Positions 15,356 through 23,840 are shown, numbered from the stretch's first letter. The stretch is DNA of 31,594 nt from JADHLJ01 sp038118725 (GCA_038118725.1 JAYOIK010000063.1:1-31594), one strand, 5' to 3'. Translations and numbers: made by a program. The notes: a model not told the origin generated them from the sequence alone.

Positions 15356-16537
15356 TCAACCGTCGCCGAAAACCGTCAGTCCGGTTCGGTTCGCCTCGAT
15401 GAAATCCCAGTCATAGACCACGCCCAGGCCTGGCCCGTCCGGCACCTCGACGCAGCCATCGGCATCGACGCAATCCAGCAGGTCCGAGTAACCGCAGGCA
15501 TAGACCGGCGGCACCGCGTTCGGACAGTCCGGCCCGACCAGGGCGACCTCGTAGAAGTTGGAATTGCGCATTGCCGCCATGCAATGCCGGTGCGCCGGGC
15601 CGCAGGCGTGAACCTCGACATCGATGCCGAAGGCCTCGCCCAGATGCGCGATTTTCATGCCGCCGGTAATGCCCATGTCGTATTCCGGGTCCATGCGTAG
15701 AAAATCCGTGCCGCCGGCGATCAGGAAATCCGCCTTGGGCTCCACGCCCCGGATATGCTCGGTTTGCAGGATCGGGGTCTTGATCATCTCGCGCAGCCGC
15801 TTGTGGGCAAAGGCGGATACACCGGAATCGCGATACGGGTCCTCGTACCAGAAGTAGCCACCCTCGTCGCAGGCCCGCCCGACATAGAGCGTATCGGCGA
15901 AGGTCTTGAGCTCGCAGGCCGGGTCCAGCATCAGGGTCATCTTATGGCCGACCTGCTTGGCGACATGCAGGACATTCGCCGCTTCCTCGCGCGCGTCGCC
16001 GTCGTTCCAGCCATGGATCTTGAAGGCGCGATAGCCGAGGTCGTAACACTGCTCCGCGAAGGCGGCGAAAGCCTCCTTGGAATCAAGCCCGCCACTGCGG
16101 TCGCCGTGATAGGTGCTGGCATAGGCGGGCAAACGCTTGCGATAGCCGCCCAACAACACCCCGATCGAACAGCCCAGCTGCTTGCCCGCCCAATCCCAAA
16201 GCGCGATATCCAAGGGGCCGTGCCCCATATGGTCGAACTGGCGGATCTCGCGTTTCAGATCATCATAGATCCCCTCGCGCTCCTCGGCGTGACGACCGAT
16301 CAGCTTGGGCGCCAGCATCTTGGTCTGAGCCAGCGCCGAGGGCGAGGAAACCCAATGGGTGACATACTCGCCCCGACATCCGTCCCCGGTTTCGATCCGC
16401 ACGGCATATTTGCTGAAGCGCGAGGTCGCGCCCTTGGCATAGCCCATGGCGCCGACGGTGTCCGCGCCGGTGAGATTGCCGAGGTTATGGGCATCGAAGC
16501 CGAATTCGTGAACTTCGACACGGGTGATCTTAGTCAT
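15356..16537 (-). CDS. Mandelate racemase/muconate lactonizing enzyme family protein (enolase superfamily)
   Basis: This 393-residue protein has the two-domain layout of the enolase superfamily. Within the barrel, KIH (173-175) replaces the usual KxK general base. Asp205 (MLDPAC), Glu232 (WYEDPY) and Glu260 (QTEH) fit the three Mg2+ ligands. Asp283 and His310 (VEVHACGP) could form the His-Asp dyad of the mandelate racemase subgroup. These enzymes abstract a proton alpha to a carboxylate, giving racemisation or dehydration, often of sugar acids. The substrate is not predictable. It follows the amidase gene by 28 bases with AGGGGAG before its ATG, so the two are almost certainly cotranscribed. 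Confidence 0.9.
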   Translation of the reverse strand: MTKITRVEVHEFGFDAHNLGNLTGADTVGAMGYAKGATSRFSKYAVRIETGDGCRGEYVTHWVSSPSALAQTKMLAPKLIGRHAEEREGIYDDLKREIRQFDHMGHGPLDIALWDWAGKQLGCSIGVLLGGYRKRLPAYASTYHGDRSGGLDSKEAFAAFAEQCYDLGYRAFKIHGWNDGDAREEAANVLHVAKQVGHKMTLMLDPACELKTFADTLYVGRACDEGGYFWYEDPYRDSGVSAFAHKRLREMIKTPILQTEHIRGVEPKADFLIAGGTDFLRMDPEYDMGITGGMKIAHLGEAFGIDVEVHACGPAHRHCMAAMRNSNFYEVALVGPDCPNAVPPVYACGYSDLLDCVDADGCVEVPDGPGLGVVYDWDFIEANRTGLTVFGDG

Positions 16538-16565
16538 TCCCCCACTCCCCTATTCATAGCCCGCC

Positions 16566-18020
16566 CTATTCATGACCCGGCGGCGCGACGAAACCGCCGA
16601 TTTCACGCTCCATCAGGCGCGCGAAGTGGATCGTGGAAAGGTCGCTGAGTTGCGGTCCAATGATCTGGAGTCCGCAGGGCAGGCCCGAGCGGGTCAGACC
16701 AATCGGCGCGCAGGTTCCCGGCAGAAACACCACGCCCGGATAGCCGGCCCAGAACAGCTGATCCAAGGTCGATTGGCGGGTGTTGTTCACCGGGATCGTC
16801 CGGTCCGCCCGGTCGCCCACTTGGTCATGCGGGAAGGCCGCCGACGAGGCCATTGGGGTCAGCACGAAATCATAATCCTCGAAGAACGCCGCCCATTCCC
16901 GGCACAGCAATTCACGCTCCTCGTTCCAGGCCAGCCATTCCTTGTGGCTCATGGTCACGGCGCGGTCGACGATGGTTTTGTAGCTCATATCGTCGGGCGC
17001 GGCGGCCTCGGCCCTGGCCCGATGCTCGGCGATGACGTCGTCGGGTAGGCGCCCACCCGTCGCGGCCCGCAGCAGCATAAGATAGACCAGATGGGCGCGC
17101 TTGCTGTCCTTCACCGGACGCGCCTTGTCGTCGACGGTCACGCCCAGCGCCGCCAACCGTTCCACCGATGCCTGCAATTGGTCGGCGTATTCGGTATCGA
17201 TCAGGCAATTCTCGTCCTGGAGCACCACCGCGACCTTCATGTCCTTGAAGCTGGTCTTCGCCGGTTTCGGCAGGTTCAGGATCCAGCCCGCGGCATCTCG
17301 TCCCCCGGCCCCGGCCATGGCCTGGGCGGCGACCTCCAGATCGTCGGCGCCGCGGGCCAGCGGGCCGATCACCGCGATATCCGGCGGCACGTTGTTCCCC
17401 GGCAGGGCCTGACCGGTGGGCGGCAGGATACCCATCGTCGGCTTATGTCCGAACACGCCGCAATAATGCGCCGGATTGCGGATCGAGGCGCCGATATCGC
17501 TGCCCGCCTCGATCCCCGTCATCCCCGCCGCCAACGCCGCCGCCGAGCCGCCGGAGGAGCCGCCGGGCGAGCGCGTCACGTCCCAGGGATTGTTGCAGGT
17601 CCCGTATATCTCGTTGAAGCTCTGCCAGTCGGAGAGCATGAACGGCACGTTAGTCTTGCCGAACAGGGTCACGCCCGCCGCCTTCATCCGGGTGACCGCC
17701 AGCGCGTCGGAGGTGGCAACGTTGTCCTTGTGCTCGACGACGCCCCAGGTGGTGGGGGTGCCCGTCACATCGAAGCTTTCCTTGATGGTCATTGGCACGC
17801 CGTGCAGCGGCCCCCAAACCTCGCCCCTGGCAAGCGCCGCGTCGGCCTCGCGGGCCCGCTGGCGCGCTTTTTCCGCCTCAAGCACGATGATCGCGTTCAA
17901 GGCCGGGTTATGCTTCTCGACGCGCGCCAGGAAGATTTCCAACAATTCCAGGCATCCGATTTCCTTGTCCCGGACGCGCTTGGCCAGTTCGGTGGCGGTT
18001 TGGTAATGAAGTTCGGTCAT
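16566..18020 (-). CDS. Amidase (amidase signature family)
   Basis: This 484-residue protein carries the amidase-signature catalytic set. Lys80 is in PMTIKESFD, cis-Ser155 is in the SPGGSSGGS motif (151-159), and the nucleophile Ser179 is in GSDIGASIRNP. The family hydrolyses amides by a Ser-cisSer-Lys triad, releasing ammonia or an amine and a carboxylate. No GatB or GatC genes are adjacent and the C-terminal half differs from GatA, so a catabolic amidase is more likely than the tRNA amidotransferase subunit. It is the first gene of the operon with the enolase-superfamily enzyme and hydrolase, which might process its carboxylate product. Confidence 0.92.
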   Translation of the reverse strand: MTELHYQTATELAKRVRDKEIGCLELLEIFLARVEKHNPALNAIIVLEAEKARQRAREADAALARGEVWGPLHGVPMTIKESFDVTGTPTTWGVVEHKDNVATSDALAVTRMKAAGVTLFGKTNVPFMLSDWQSFNEIYGTCNNPWDVTRSPGGSSGGSAAALAAGMTGIEAGSDIGASIRNPAHYCGVFGHKPTMGILPPTGQALPGNNVPPDIAVIGPLARGADDLEVAAQAMAGAGGRDAAGWILNLPKPAKTSFKDMKVAVVLQDENCLIDTEYADQLQASVERLAALGVTVDDKARPVKDSKRAHLVYLMLLRAATGGRLPDDVIAEHRARAEAAAPDDMSYKTIVDRAVTMSHKEWLAWNEERELLCREWAAFFEDYDFVLTPMASSAAFPHDQVGDRADRTIPVNNTRQSTLDQLFWAGYPGVVFLPGTCAPIGLTRSGLPCGLQIIGPQLSDLSTIHFARLMEREIGGFVAPPGHE

Positions 18021-18103
18021 GTCATTGCTTTCAGCGTGAGGATCGTCGAAGCCTGAGGCATGAAAACCACGGGATCAAGGCTCTATGTTTTAGATTGCGC
18101 CGT

Positions 18104-18245
18104 ATCCCCGACGCAGGTCGGGGCCGACGCCTGAAATTTTTCATCGTGGTGGGTTTAGGATCATGACTCACGATCCTTGAAAGTGCTCCGCTATCTCAGT
18201 GAAACGGCAGTCTCAGGTGTCGGCCCCGACCTCGGTCGGGGATTC
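18104..18245. repeat. Composite inverted repeat in the amidase-MFS intergenic region
   Basis: Two arms of about 30 bases are inverted copies of each other. The left arm (18104-18133) contains CCCCGACGCAGGTCGGGGCC and ends CCTGA. The right arm (18211-18245) reads TCAGGTGTCGGCCCCGACC and continues to TCGGGGAT. Each arm is itself a palindrome around CCCCGAC/GTCGGGG. A third small palindrome, AGGATC-N9-GATCCT, sits in the middle (18157-18178). The whole can fold into one long branched hairpin. The flanking genes both run leftward, so it may act as a terminator or be an immobile MITE-like or REP-like element. Confidence 0.7.
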
Positions 18246-18265
18246 GAACATTTTTACCACGCCCC

Positions 18266-19540
18266 TCATTTCCGCGCGTCCATGCGCCCGTGACTAACCT
18301 CCGGCACCAGCCAGAACAAGGCGATACAGATCAGCGCCGAGGCGATGGAGATCGCGAAGGTGAGGTTATAGCCGCCGGTAAGGTCGAAGATCAGGCCGCC
18401 CCCCCAGGCGCTTAGCCCGGCGCCGAGGCCTTGGCCGAGGATGGTCATGCCGTAGATCGCGCCGAGACCGCGGCCATGGAACAGCGTGGCTTGCAAGGTG
18501 GTGATGATCGGCCCGCGAGCGCCCATGCTGAGTCCGTAGGGAATGATCCAGGCGAATACCAGATACTTCGCGTCAAACAGCTGCAACAGCGCCAGGCCGC
18601 AAACACCGACAATGGTCAGCACATAGCTCACCGTCGCCACCAGGGAGCGGCCATAGCGATCCGCGGCCGCGCCGGTCAGGAACATGCCCGCGAAGGACAG
18701 CATGCCGGCGATGCCGAAGGAGCCGGCGGCTTCAAGCTCACTGAAACCGCGCTCCACCAGATAGGCGACGGATTGCACGCTGACCCCGAAGATCGCCAAG
18801 GCGGTCATGAAATAGATGAACCACATGGCCCAGAACACCCGGGTCTTGAGCGCCTCGCCGAGGCTGTAGCCGCCCTCCGCCCGCCCGGCCCGGGTGCGCC
18901 TCGGATTGCCTGGCGCCCCCTGCTCTATCCGCTTCCACGGCAGCAGCACAATGATCGGGATCAGGATCAGGAAGGCGATGCCGAAATCCTGATAGGTCAC
19001 CCGCCAGCCGCGGGCCTCGATCAAGACTTGCGACAAAGGCGCCAGGGTCAGCAGGCCGAAGCCGTATCCCGCGTAGGCGAAGGAGATCGCGGTGGCCAGG
19101 TGCTTGTCGAACCAGCGGCTGATCAGGCTTTGGGCGGGGACCTGCCAAATCAACGCCCCACCAAAGCCGTTCAACAGTCCCATGCAGAGATAGAACTGCC
19201 AGAGCGTGGTGATCTCGCCCGCGAGATAGTAGCCGAGCCCGAGACAGGCCACGCCCAACACATAGACAAAGCGCGCGCCGAACCGGTCGAACAGATGACC
19301 GCTTAGGGGCGAGAACAATCCCATGGCGGTAATGAAGGCCGCGAAGACCGAGGCCACGCCCGCGCGGTCCCATCCCATCTCGGCGGTGATCGGCAGCAGG
19401 AACACGGCATAGGTCTCGCCCATGCCGCGGCCGACCGCCGCCATGATCAGGCAGAACCCGACGATCGAAACACCGATCAGCATCACCTTGGCCCCGGCTG
19501 TCGACGGAGTCTCGGGCGCGGTCTGGGGAGAGGAATTCAT
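18266..19540 (-). CDS. MFS transporter, monocarboxylate/oxalate-formate type
   Basis: This 424-residue protein has about twelve membrane segments. Early features GRGMGETYAVFLLPITAE and SGHLFDRFGARFV, with the MFS 'DRxGxR' loop, resemble the monocarboxylate/oxalate-formate antiporter branch of MFS. A basic central loop (residues about 200-230, RIEQGAPGNPRRTRAGRAE) separates the two halves. These carriers move small organic acids, which would suit the amidase and enolase-superfamily genes upstream on the same strand. Direction and substrate are unknown. The composite inverted repeat follows its stop at once on the amidase side. The ribosome-binding site is weak. Confidence 0.87.
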   Translation of the reverse strand: MNSSPQTAPETPSTAGAKVMLIGVSIVGFCLIMAAVGRGMGETYAVFLLPITAEMGWDRAGVASVFAAFITAMGLFSPLSGHLFDRFGARFVYVLGVACLGLGYYLAGEITTLWQFYLCMGLLNGFGGALIWQVPAQSLISRWFDKHLATAISFAYAGYGFGLLTLAPLSQVLIEARGWRVTYQDFGIAFLILIPIIVLLPWKRIEQGAPGNPRRTRAGRAEGGYSLGEALKTRVFWAMWFIYFMTALAIFGVSVQSVAYLVERGFSELEAAGSFGIAGMLSFAGMFLTGAAADRYGRSLVATVSYVLTIVGVCGLALLQLFDAKYLVFAWIIPYGLSMGARGPIITTLQATLFHGRGLGAIYGMTILGQGLGAGLSAWGGGLIFDLTGGYNLTFAISIASALICIALFWLVPEVSHGRMDARK

Positions 19541-19757
19541 GAACGAGTGATCTAACCAATGAAATCAACGATAGGTCGGCGATGGTAGGGACAGCCGTCA
19601 TTGCGTCAAAGCGCTATCGCCGCCGCCGGCGCGGTTATCGAGACGAGGATGGATCGCGGCCAGACGGTTCGCTCCCACGCGCCGGTCGTGACATTCGCGC
19701 GCGATGATCGGATAACAGAACACACTCGGACAACGGATCAAGGAATCGGTGCGCGCC

Positions 19758-20846
19758 ATGTCGGAAACCGCCTCCAGGAAGACCATCCTCATCGCCGGCG
19801 CCCTCGGCATTGTCGGGCGAAGCGCGGTGGAACATTTCGCGGCCCTGCCGGATTGGGATGTCATCGCCCTGTCCCGCCGCGCGCCGGATTTCGAGGTCGA
19901 CGCGACGTGGCTGAGCGTGGATCTGCGGGACCGCCGGGATTGCGAGGCAAAGCTCGGCGATCTCTCCGCTGTCACCCATATCGCCCATGCCGCGGTCTTC
20001 GAGAAACCGGATGTGACCCGCGGCTGGGCCGAGGCCGATCACGCGGCGACCAACCTGGAAATGCTGCGCAATCTGGTGGAAGTGGTGGAGAGCGCCTCTC
20101 CCAATCTCGGGCACATCACGCTCATGCAAGGCACCAAGGCCTATGGCGGCCATCTCGGTCCCTTCAAGATGCCGGCGCGGGAGACCGACGCGCGCTCGAT
20201 GGGGCCGAACTTCTATCACGATCAGATGGACTGGCTGGCCGAGCATGGGGCCGGCAAGGATTGGGCCTGGACCATTCTGCGCCCGCAACTGGTCTGCGGC
20301 ATCGCCGTCGGTAGCCCGCTGAACATCGTCTCGGCCATCGGCGCCTTCGCCGCCATCAGCCGCGAGAGCGGCATTCCCCTGCGCTTTCCAGGCGGGCCGG
20401 AACGCATCGGCGAGGCCACCGACGCCCGGCTGATCGCCCAGGCCATGGAATGGGTCGGCACCACCGCCATCGCCCGTGACCAGATCTACAACATCACCAA
20501 TGGCGACGTGTATATCTGGCAACATCTCTGGCCCAGGGTGGCGGATCTCTTCAACATGGAACACGCGGCGCCTCAGCCGATGTCGCTGAACCGGGTCATG
20601 CCGCAAAACGCCGATGTCTGGGACCGGGTGGTGGCGCGCCACGGCTTGCTTCCCTACGCGCTCGACCAGATCGTGCCGGCCTGGAGCTTCGCCGATTTCC
20701 TTTTCGGCCATGGCCAGCGCCCCAACCCGCATCACATGAGCACCATCAAGATCCGCCAGCACGGCTTTCAGGCCTGCATCGACACCGAGGAGCTGATCCT
20801 GGAGCTGCTGCGCGAAATGCAGGACCGGCGGCTGCTGCCGATTTAG
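19758..20846 (+). CDS. Extended SDR family reductase, PRISE-like
   Basis: This 362-residue protein has a Rossmann-fold NAD(P) motif, GALGIVG (14-20). LMQGTKAYGGHLGP (122-135) and NFYHDQMDWL (151-160) match the plant progesterone 5-beta-reductase/iridoid synthase (PRISE) group. In that group the Lys of GTK (Lys127) and the Tyr of FYHDQ (Tyr153) are the active-site pair, instead of the usual SDR YxxxK. These enzymes reduce activated C=C bonds in enones. Bacterial members mostly have unknown substrates. An alternative GTG start at 19749 would add three residues and has AAGGAA only three bases upstream. It is transcribed away from the MFS gene. Confidence 0.82.
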   Translation: MSETASRKTILIAGALGIVGRSAVEHFAALPDWDVIALSRRAPDFEVDATWLSVDLRDRRDCEAKLGDLSAVTHIAHAAVFEKPDVTRGWAEADHAATNLEMLRNLVEVVESASPNLGHITLMQGTKAYGGHLGPFKMPARETDARSMGPNFYHDQMDWLAEHGAGKDWAWTILRPQLVCGIAVGSPLNIVSAIGAFAAISRESGIPLRFPGGPERIGEATDARLIAQAMEWVGTTAIARDQIYNITNGDVYIWQHLWPRVADLFNMEHAAPQPMSLNRVMPQNADVWDRVVARHGLLPYALDQIVPAWSFADFLFGHGQRPNPHHMSTIKIRQHGFQACIDTEELILELLREMQDRRLLPI

Positions 20847-21182
20847 CGGCCGTTCGATGCCCGGGTTAAAGCCAGGGTCGGGCAACCGGAAAGAGGCCCT
20901 GAATTGAGGCCAGGGATTCGAAAAAGAAAAGAACCCCCTCCTACCTCGTCGTCCTGGCGCAAGGCAGGACCTCGCGACGGCGCCGGAGCCGGATCGCTTC
21001 AATCACGCGATCGATACCAAGGCCCTGCCTTTCACCAGGGCGACGAAGATGCTTGGAGGCTCATCGTGCCGATGCCAAGGCCCCGCCGTTCGCCAGGGCG
21101 ACAGGGATGACGAACGGGCGGGCATCTGTTCCCACAAGCCGAAAACTGGCATAACCCGGGGAAGCCAACCGAGGAGCTTGCC
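20847..21182. other. 336-bp non-coding stretch with REP-like modules
   Basis: No gene is visible between the reductase and the GGT-fold gene. The stretch contains three REP-like modules at 20947-20980, 21017-21046 and 21075-21103. It also has an A-rich patch (AAAAAGAAAAG, near 20920) and ends with a good ribosome-binding site (GAGGAG) for the next gene. I could not identify a promoter with confidence. Confidence 0.6.
20946..21103. repeat. REP-like palindromic module cluster, copy A
   Basis: One forward module (20947-20980, starting CGTCGTCCTGGCGCAAGGCA) is followed by two inverted modules: 21017-21046 (CCAAGGCCCTGCCTTTCACC, then AGGGCGACGA) and 21075-21103. The inverted modules are reverse-complement relatives of the forward one. 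The forward module is identical over 34 bases to 23738-23771. Each module can form a small hairpin, and pairs can form a longer one. Confidence 0.8.
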
Positions 21183-22796
21183 ATGACCGATAACGCCATG
21201 ATCGTCGCCGCCCAGCCGGAAGCCGCTGAGGCCGGGGCTTGGGTGCTGATGGCGGGCGGCAACGCCGTCGACGCCGCCATGGCCGCGGCCCTGGTGCAAG
21301 GCGTGGTCGACCCGCAGATGTGCGGCATCGCCGGCTTCGGCAATTGTCAGATTTATATGCCGGAAAGCAACGTGCACACCTGCATCGACTTTCACGGCAA
21401 AACCCCGCTCTCGGCCACGCCGGACATGTGGGAGCACCTGGTCGAGGGCGAATCCCGCGACGGCTTCGGCTTTGTCTTGAAGGGCAATGTCAACGATCTC
21501 GGCCATGGCTCAATCACCACCCCGGGCAGCCTCAAGGCCTATGCCGAGGCGATCGAGGAATTTGGGACCTGGGATTGGGCAGACGTGGTGGCCCCGGCGA
21601 TCGCCCAGGCCGAGGACGGCTTCAGGGTGCGCCCGCATGTGCATTTTTGGTGGACCCACGGCGCCGATCACGGACGGGTCCAGATCGAGGAACGCCTGCG
21701 CTTCTCGAAGACCGGGGCCGAGATCTATTTCCGCGCCGATGGTGGGGTGAAGAAGATCGGCGAGCATGTCCACAACCCCGACATGGCCGAGACCCTGCGC
21801 AAGATCGCCAAGCACGGCCCAGATATCTTCTACAAGGGCGAGATCGCCGAGCGCATCGCCGAGGACATGGCGGCCAATGGCGGGCTGCTCTCGATGGAGG
21901 ATCTCGCGCGTTACCAGACTACCCGCACCGATCCGCTGCGCGGCAGCTATCGCGGCCACGACATCGCCGCCAATCACCCGCCCGGCGGCGGGGTGATGCT
22001 GATCGAGATGCTAAACATTCTTGAGAATTTCGATCTCCGGGGCATCGGTCACAACACGCCGGAATATATCCGTATCGTCGTCGAGGCGATGAAGCGCGCG
22101 ACCGTCGACAAGGACACCCATGTGGGCGATCCGGCCTTCGTCGATATTCCGCTCGACCGGCTGACCTCCAAGGACTACGCCGCCGAGGCCGCCGCCAGGA
22201 TCAGGGCCGGCGAGAAGACCCACGTCACACGGCTCGGCCAGGGCGAGCCCAAGGACACGACCCATGTCGCGGTGGTGGACGCCAAGGGCAATTGCGTGAC
22301 CATGACCCATTCCCTCGGGATGCCGTCCGGGGTGATCACCGACGGGCTCGGCTTCATGTATAACGGCGCCATGGCGGTCTTCGATCCGAGGCCCGGCCGG
22401 GCCGGCTCGATCGCGCCGGGCAAGAGCCGGTTCACCTCGGTGGTACCGACCATCGTCTCGCGCGACGGCGCGCCCAGGATCGTGCTCGGCGCCCCCGGCG
22501 GAACCCAGATCGCCATGGGCGTTCTCCACGCCATCCTCAACGTCATTGATCATGACATGAACATGCTCGAAGCGGTTTCCGCGCCCCGGTTCTCGGCCAC
22601 CAGCGATATAATCGACGTGATGAACCGGATTCCCGGCTATATCACCAATCACCTGGAGGGTCAGGGCTATGAAGTGGCGCGCAGCGCCCTGACCTTCGGG
22701 ATCGCGGCGGTGCACGGCATCCGGATCACCGACGGGGTAATGGATGGCGGCGCCGATCCGGGCCATGACGGCGTCGCGCTGTCGGTCCAGGTCTGA
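21183..22796 (+). CDS. Gamma-glutamyltransferase-fold Ntn-hydrolase, cytoplasmic, atypical substrate site
   Basis: This 537-residue protein has the GGT fold. GGNAVDAAMAAALV lies near the N-terminus, and DTTHVAVVDAKGN (358-370) holds the self-cleavage and nucleophile Thr359 that would begin the small subunit. The oxyanion-hole glycines are in LGAPGG (435-440). Key gamma-glutamyl recognition residues of E. coli GGT are absent. The 'RE' (Arg114) region reads DFHGKTP (69-75), the 'NN..DDFS' loop reads YNGAMAVFDP, and the Ser-Ser-Met pocket reads FTSVVP. There is no signal peptide. It is therefore probably an acylase, amidase or hydrolase for another substrate. GAGGAG precedes the ATG. The next gene follows after 26 bases. 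Confidence 0.88.
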   Translation: MTDNAMIVAAQPEAAEAGAWVLMAGGNAVDAAMAAALVQGVVDPQMCGIAGFGNCQIYMPESNVHTCIDFHGKTPLSATPDMWEHLVEGESRDGFGFVLKGNVNDLGHGSITTPGSLKAYAEAIEEFGTWDWADVVAPAIAQAEDGFRVRPHVHFWWTHGADHGRVQIEERLRFSKTGAEIYFRADGGVKKIGEHVHNPDMAETLRKIAKHGPDIFYKGEIAERIAEDMAANGGLLSMEDLARYQTTRTDPLRGSYRGHDIAANHPPGGGVMLIEMLNILENFDLRGIGHNTPEYIRIVVEAMKRATVDKDTHVGDPAFVDIPLDRLTSKDYAAEAAARIRAGEKTHVTRLGQGEPKDTTHVAVVDAKGNCVTMTHSLGMPSGVITDGLGFMYNGAMAVFDPRPGRAGSIAPGKSRFTSVVPTIVSRDGAPRIVLGAPGGTQIAMGVLHAILNVIDHDMNMLEAVSAPRFSATSDIIDVMNRIPGYITNHLEGQGYEVARSALTFGIAAVHGIRITDGVMDGGADPGHDGVALSVQV

Positions 22797-22822
22797 GCGA
22801 GGCGGCGGAGGAGATCAGCGCC

Positions 22823-23587
22823 ATGCAAATCGTCGAGAATGTGCCCAACGCGGTCGAGAACATCATCGCCAACCGCGCCCGGCTCGGCCTGATCGCGCTG
22901 GCCACGGACCATGTGGTGGACAACGAGCTGGCGCTTGCCTTCGGCGGCATCGAGGGCACGCAACTCTACACGACAAGGGTGCCGATGGATCCGATCGTCA
23001 CCACGGACAGTCTGGCCTCGATGGAAGCCCGGCTCGGCGCGGCGGCGTCGACCCTGCTGCCGGGCGTACCGCTATCGGTGATCGGCTATGGCTGCACCTC
23101 GGCCTCGGTGGTGATCGGCGAGGACAAGGTGGCCACCGCGATCCAGGCCGAGAAGCCGGATTGCCCGGTGACCACCCCGATAACCGCCGGCATCGTCGCC
23201 CTCGCCCGGCTCGGCGCGCGGCGGATCGGGCTTCTCACCCCCTATGTCGAGGAGGTCAACGCCCCCTTGCGCGCGCATTTCCGGCGCCACGGGGTTGAGA
23301 TCGCCATCGCCGCGACTTTCTCCGAACCGGACGACAACCGAGCGGGGATGATCACCCCGGCCTCGATCCGGGACGCGGCGCTGGATCTCTTCAAGGACAA
23401 GGGATTGGACGCGGTGTTCATCTCCTGTACCTCGCTCAGGGCGATGACGGTTATTCCGGAACTGGAACAGTCGCTCGGCATCCCGGTGACGAGCAGCAAC
23501 CACGCGCTCGCCTGGCACATGCTGAGGCTCGCCGGCATTGACGAGCCGATCGCGGGCATGGGACGGCTGTACGAGCACGGGCTCTAG
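22823..23587 (+). CDS. Asp/Glu racemase-superfamily protein, maleate isomerase-like
   Basis: This 254-residue protein belongs to the superfamily of maleate cis-trans isomerase, arylmalonate decarboxylase and Asp/Glu/hydantoin racemases. Two cysteines sit in duplicate motifs, GYGCTSAS (88-95, Cys91) and FISCTSLR (199-206, Cys202), as in maleate isomerase. Both active-site cysteines are present, which argues against arylmalonate decarboxylase, which keeps only one. It would isomerise or racemise a small dicarboxylate or related acid. GGAGGAG lies nine bases before the ATG, 26 bases after the GGT-fold gene, so the two form an operon. Its substrate may be the acid released by that hydrolase, which is inference. 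Confidence 0.85.
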   Translation: MQIVENVPNAVENIIANRARLGLIALATDHVVDNELALAFGGIEGTQLYTTRVPMDPIVTTDSLASMEARLGAAASTLLPGVPLSVIGYGCTSASVVIGEDKVATAIQAEKPDCPVTTPITAGIVALARLGARRIGLLTPYVEEVNAPLRAHFRRHGVEIAIAATFSEPDDNRAGMITPASIRDAALDLFKDKGLDAVFISCTSLRAMTVIPELEQSLGIPVTSSNHALAWHMLRLAGIDEPIAGMGRLYEHGL

Positions 23588-23624
23588 GCGTCTGTTCGAG
23601 TATCAAGCGATACGAAACATCGAA

Positions 23625-23840
23625 ACCCTGGCGAAAGCCAGAGTCTCGAGGCGGCACGAGGCCCTGCCGTTCGCCAGGGCGACGACGGCGATGGGCGGTC
23701 GAGAGCCTCCGGAACGGTTAAACCTCTACCCCTACTCCGTCGTCCTGGCGCAAGGCAGGACCTCGCGACGGATCCCCCTACGCAACCGGTTCAAGCACTT
23801 GACCGGTTCCAAGGCCCCACCCTTCGCCAGGGCGACGAGG
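23625..23840. repeat. REP-like palindromic module cluster, copy B
   Basis: The cluster holds four modules. They are CTGGC-GAAA-GCCAG at 23628-23641, an inverted module at 23658-23688 (GAGGCCCTGCCGTTCGCCAG, then GGCGACGACGG), a forward module at 23738-23771 identical to that at 20947-20980, and an inverted module at 23809-23840. Between the last two is an imperfect palindrome around ACCGGTTCAAG/CTTGACCGGT. It fills the gap between two convergent genes, the isomerase and the exported GGT. Confidence 0.8.

Noticed and set aside
19635..21002. 455-codon open frame on the - strand opposite the PRISE-like reductase
   Set aside because: Its composition is typical of a reverse-frame artefact. The + strand reductase has clear motifs.
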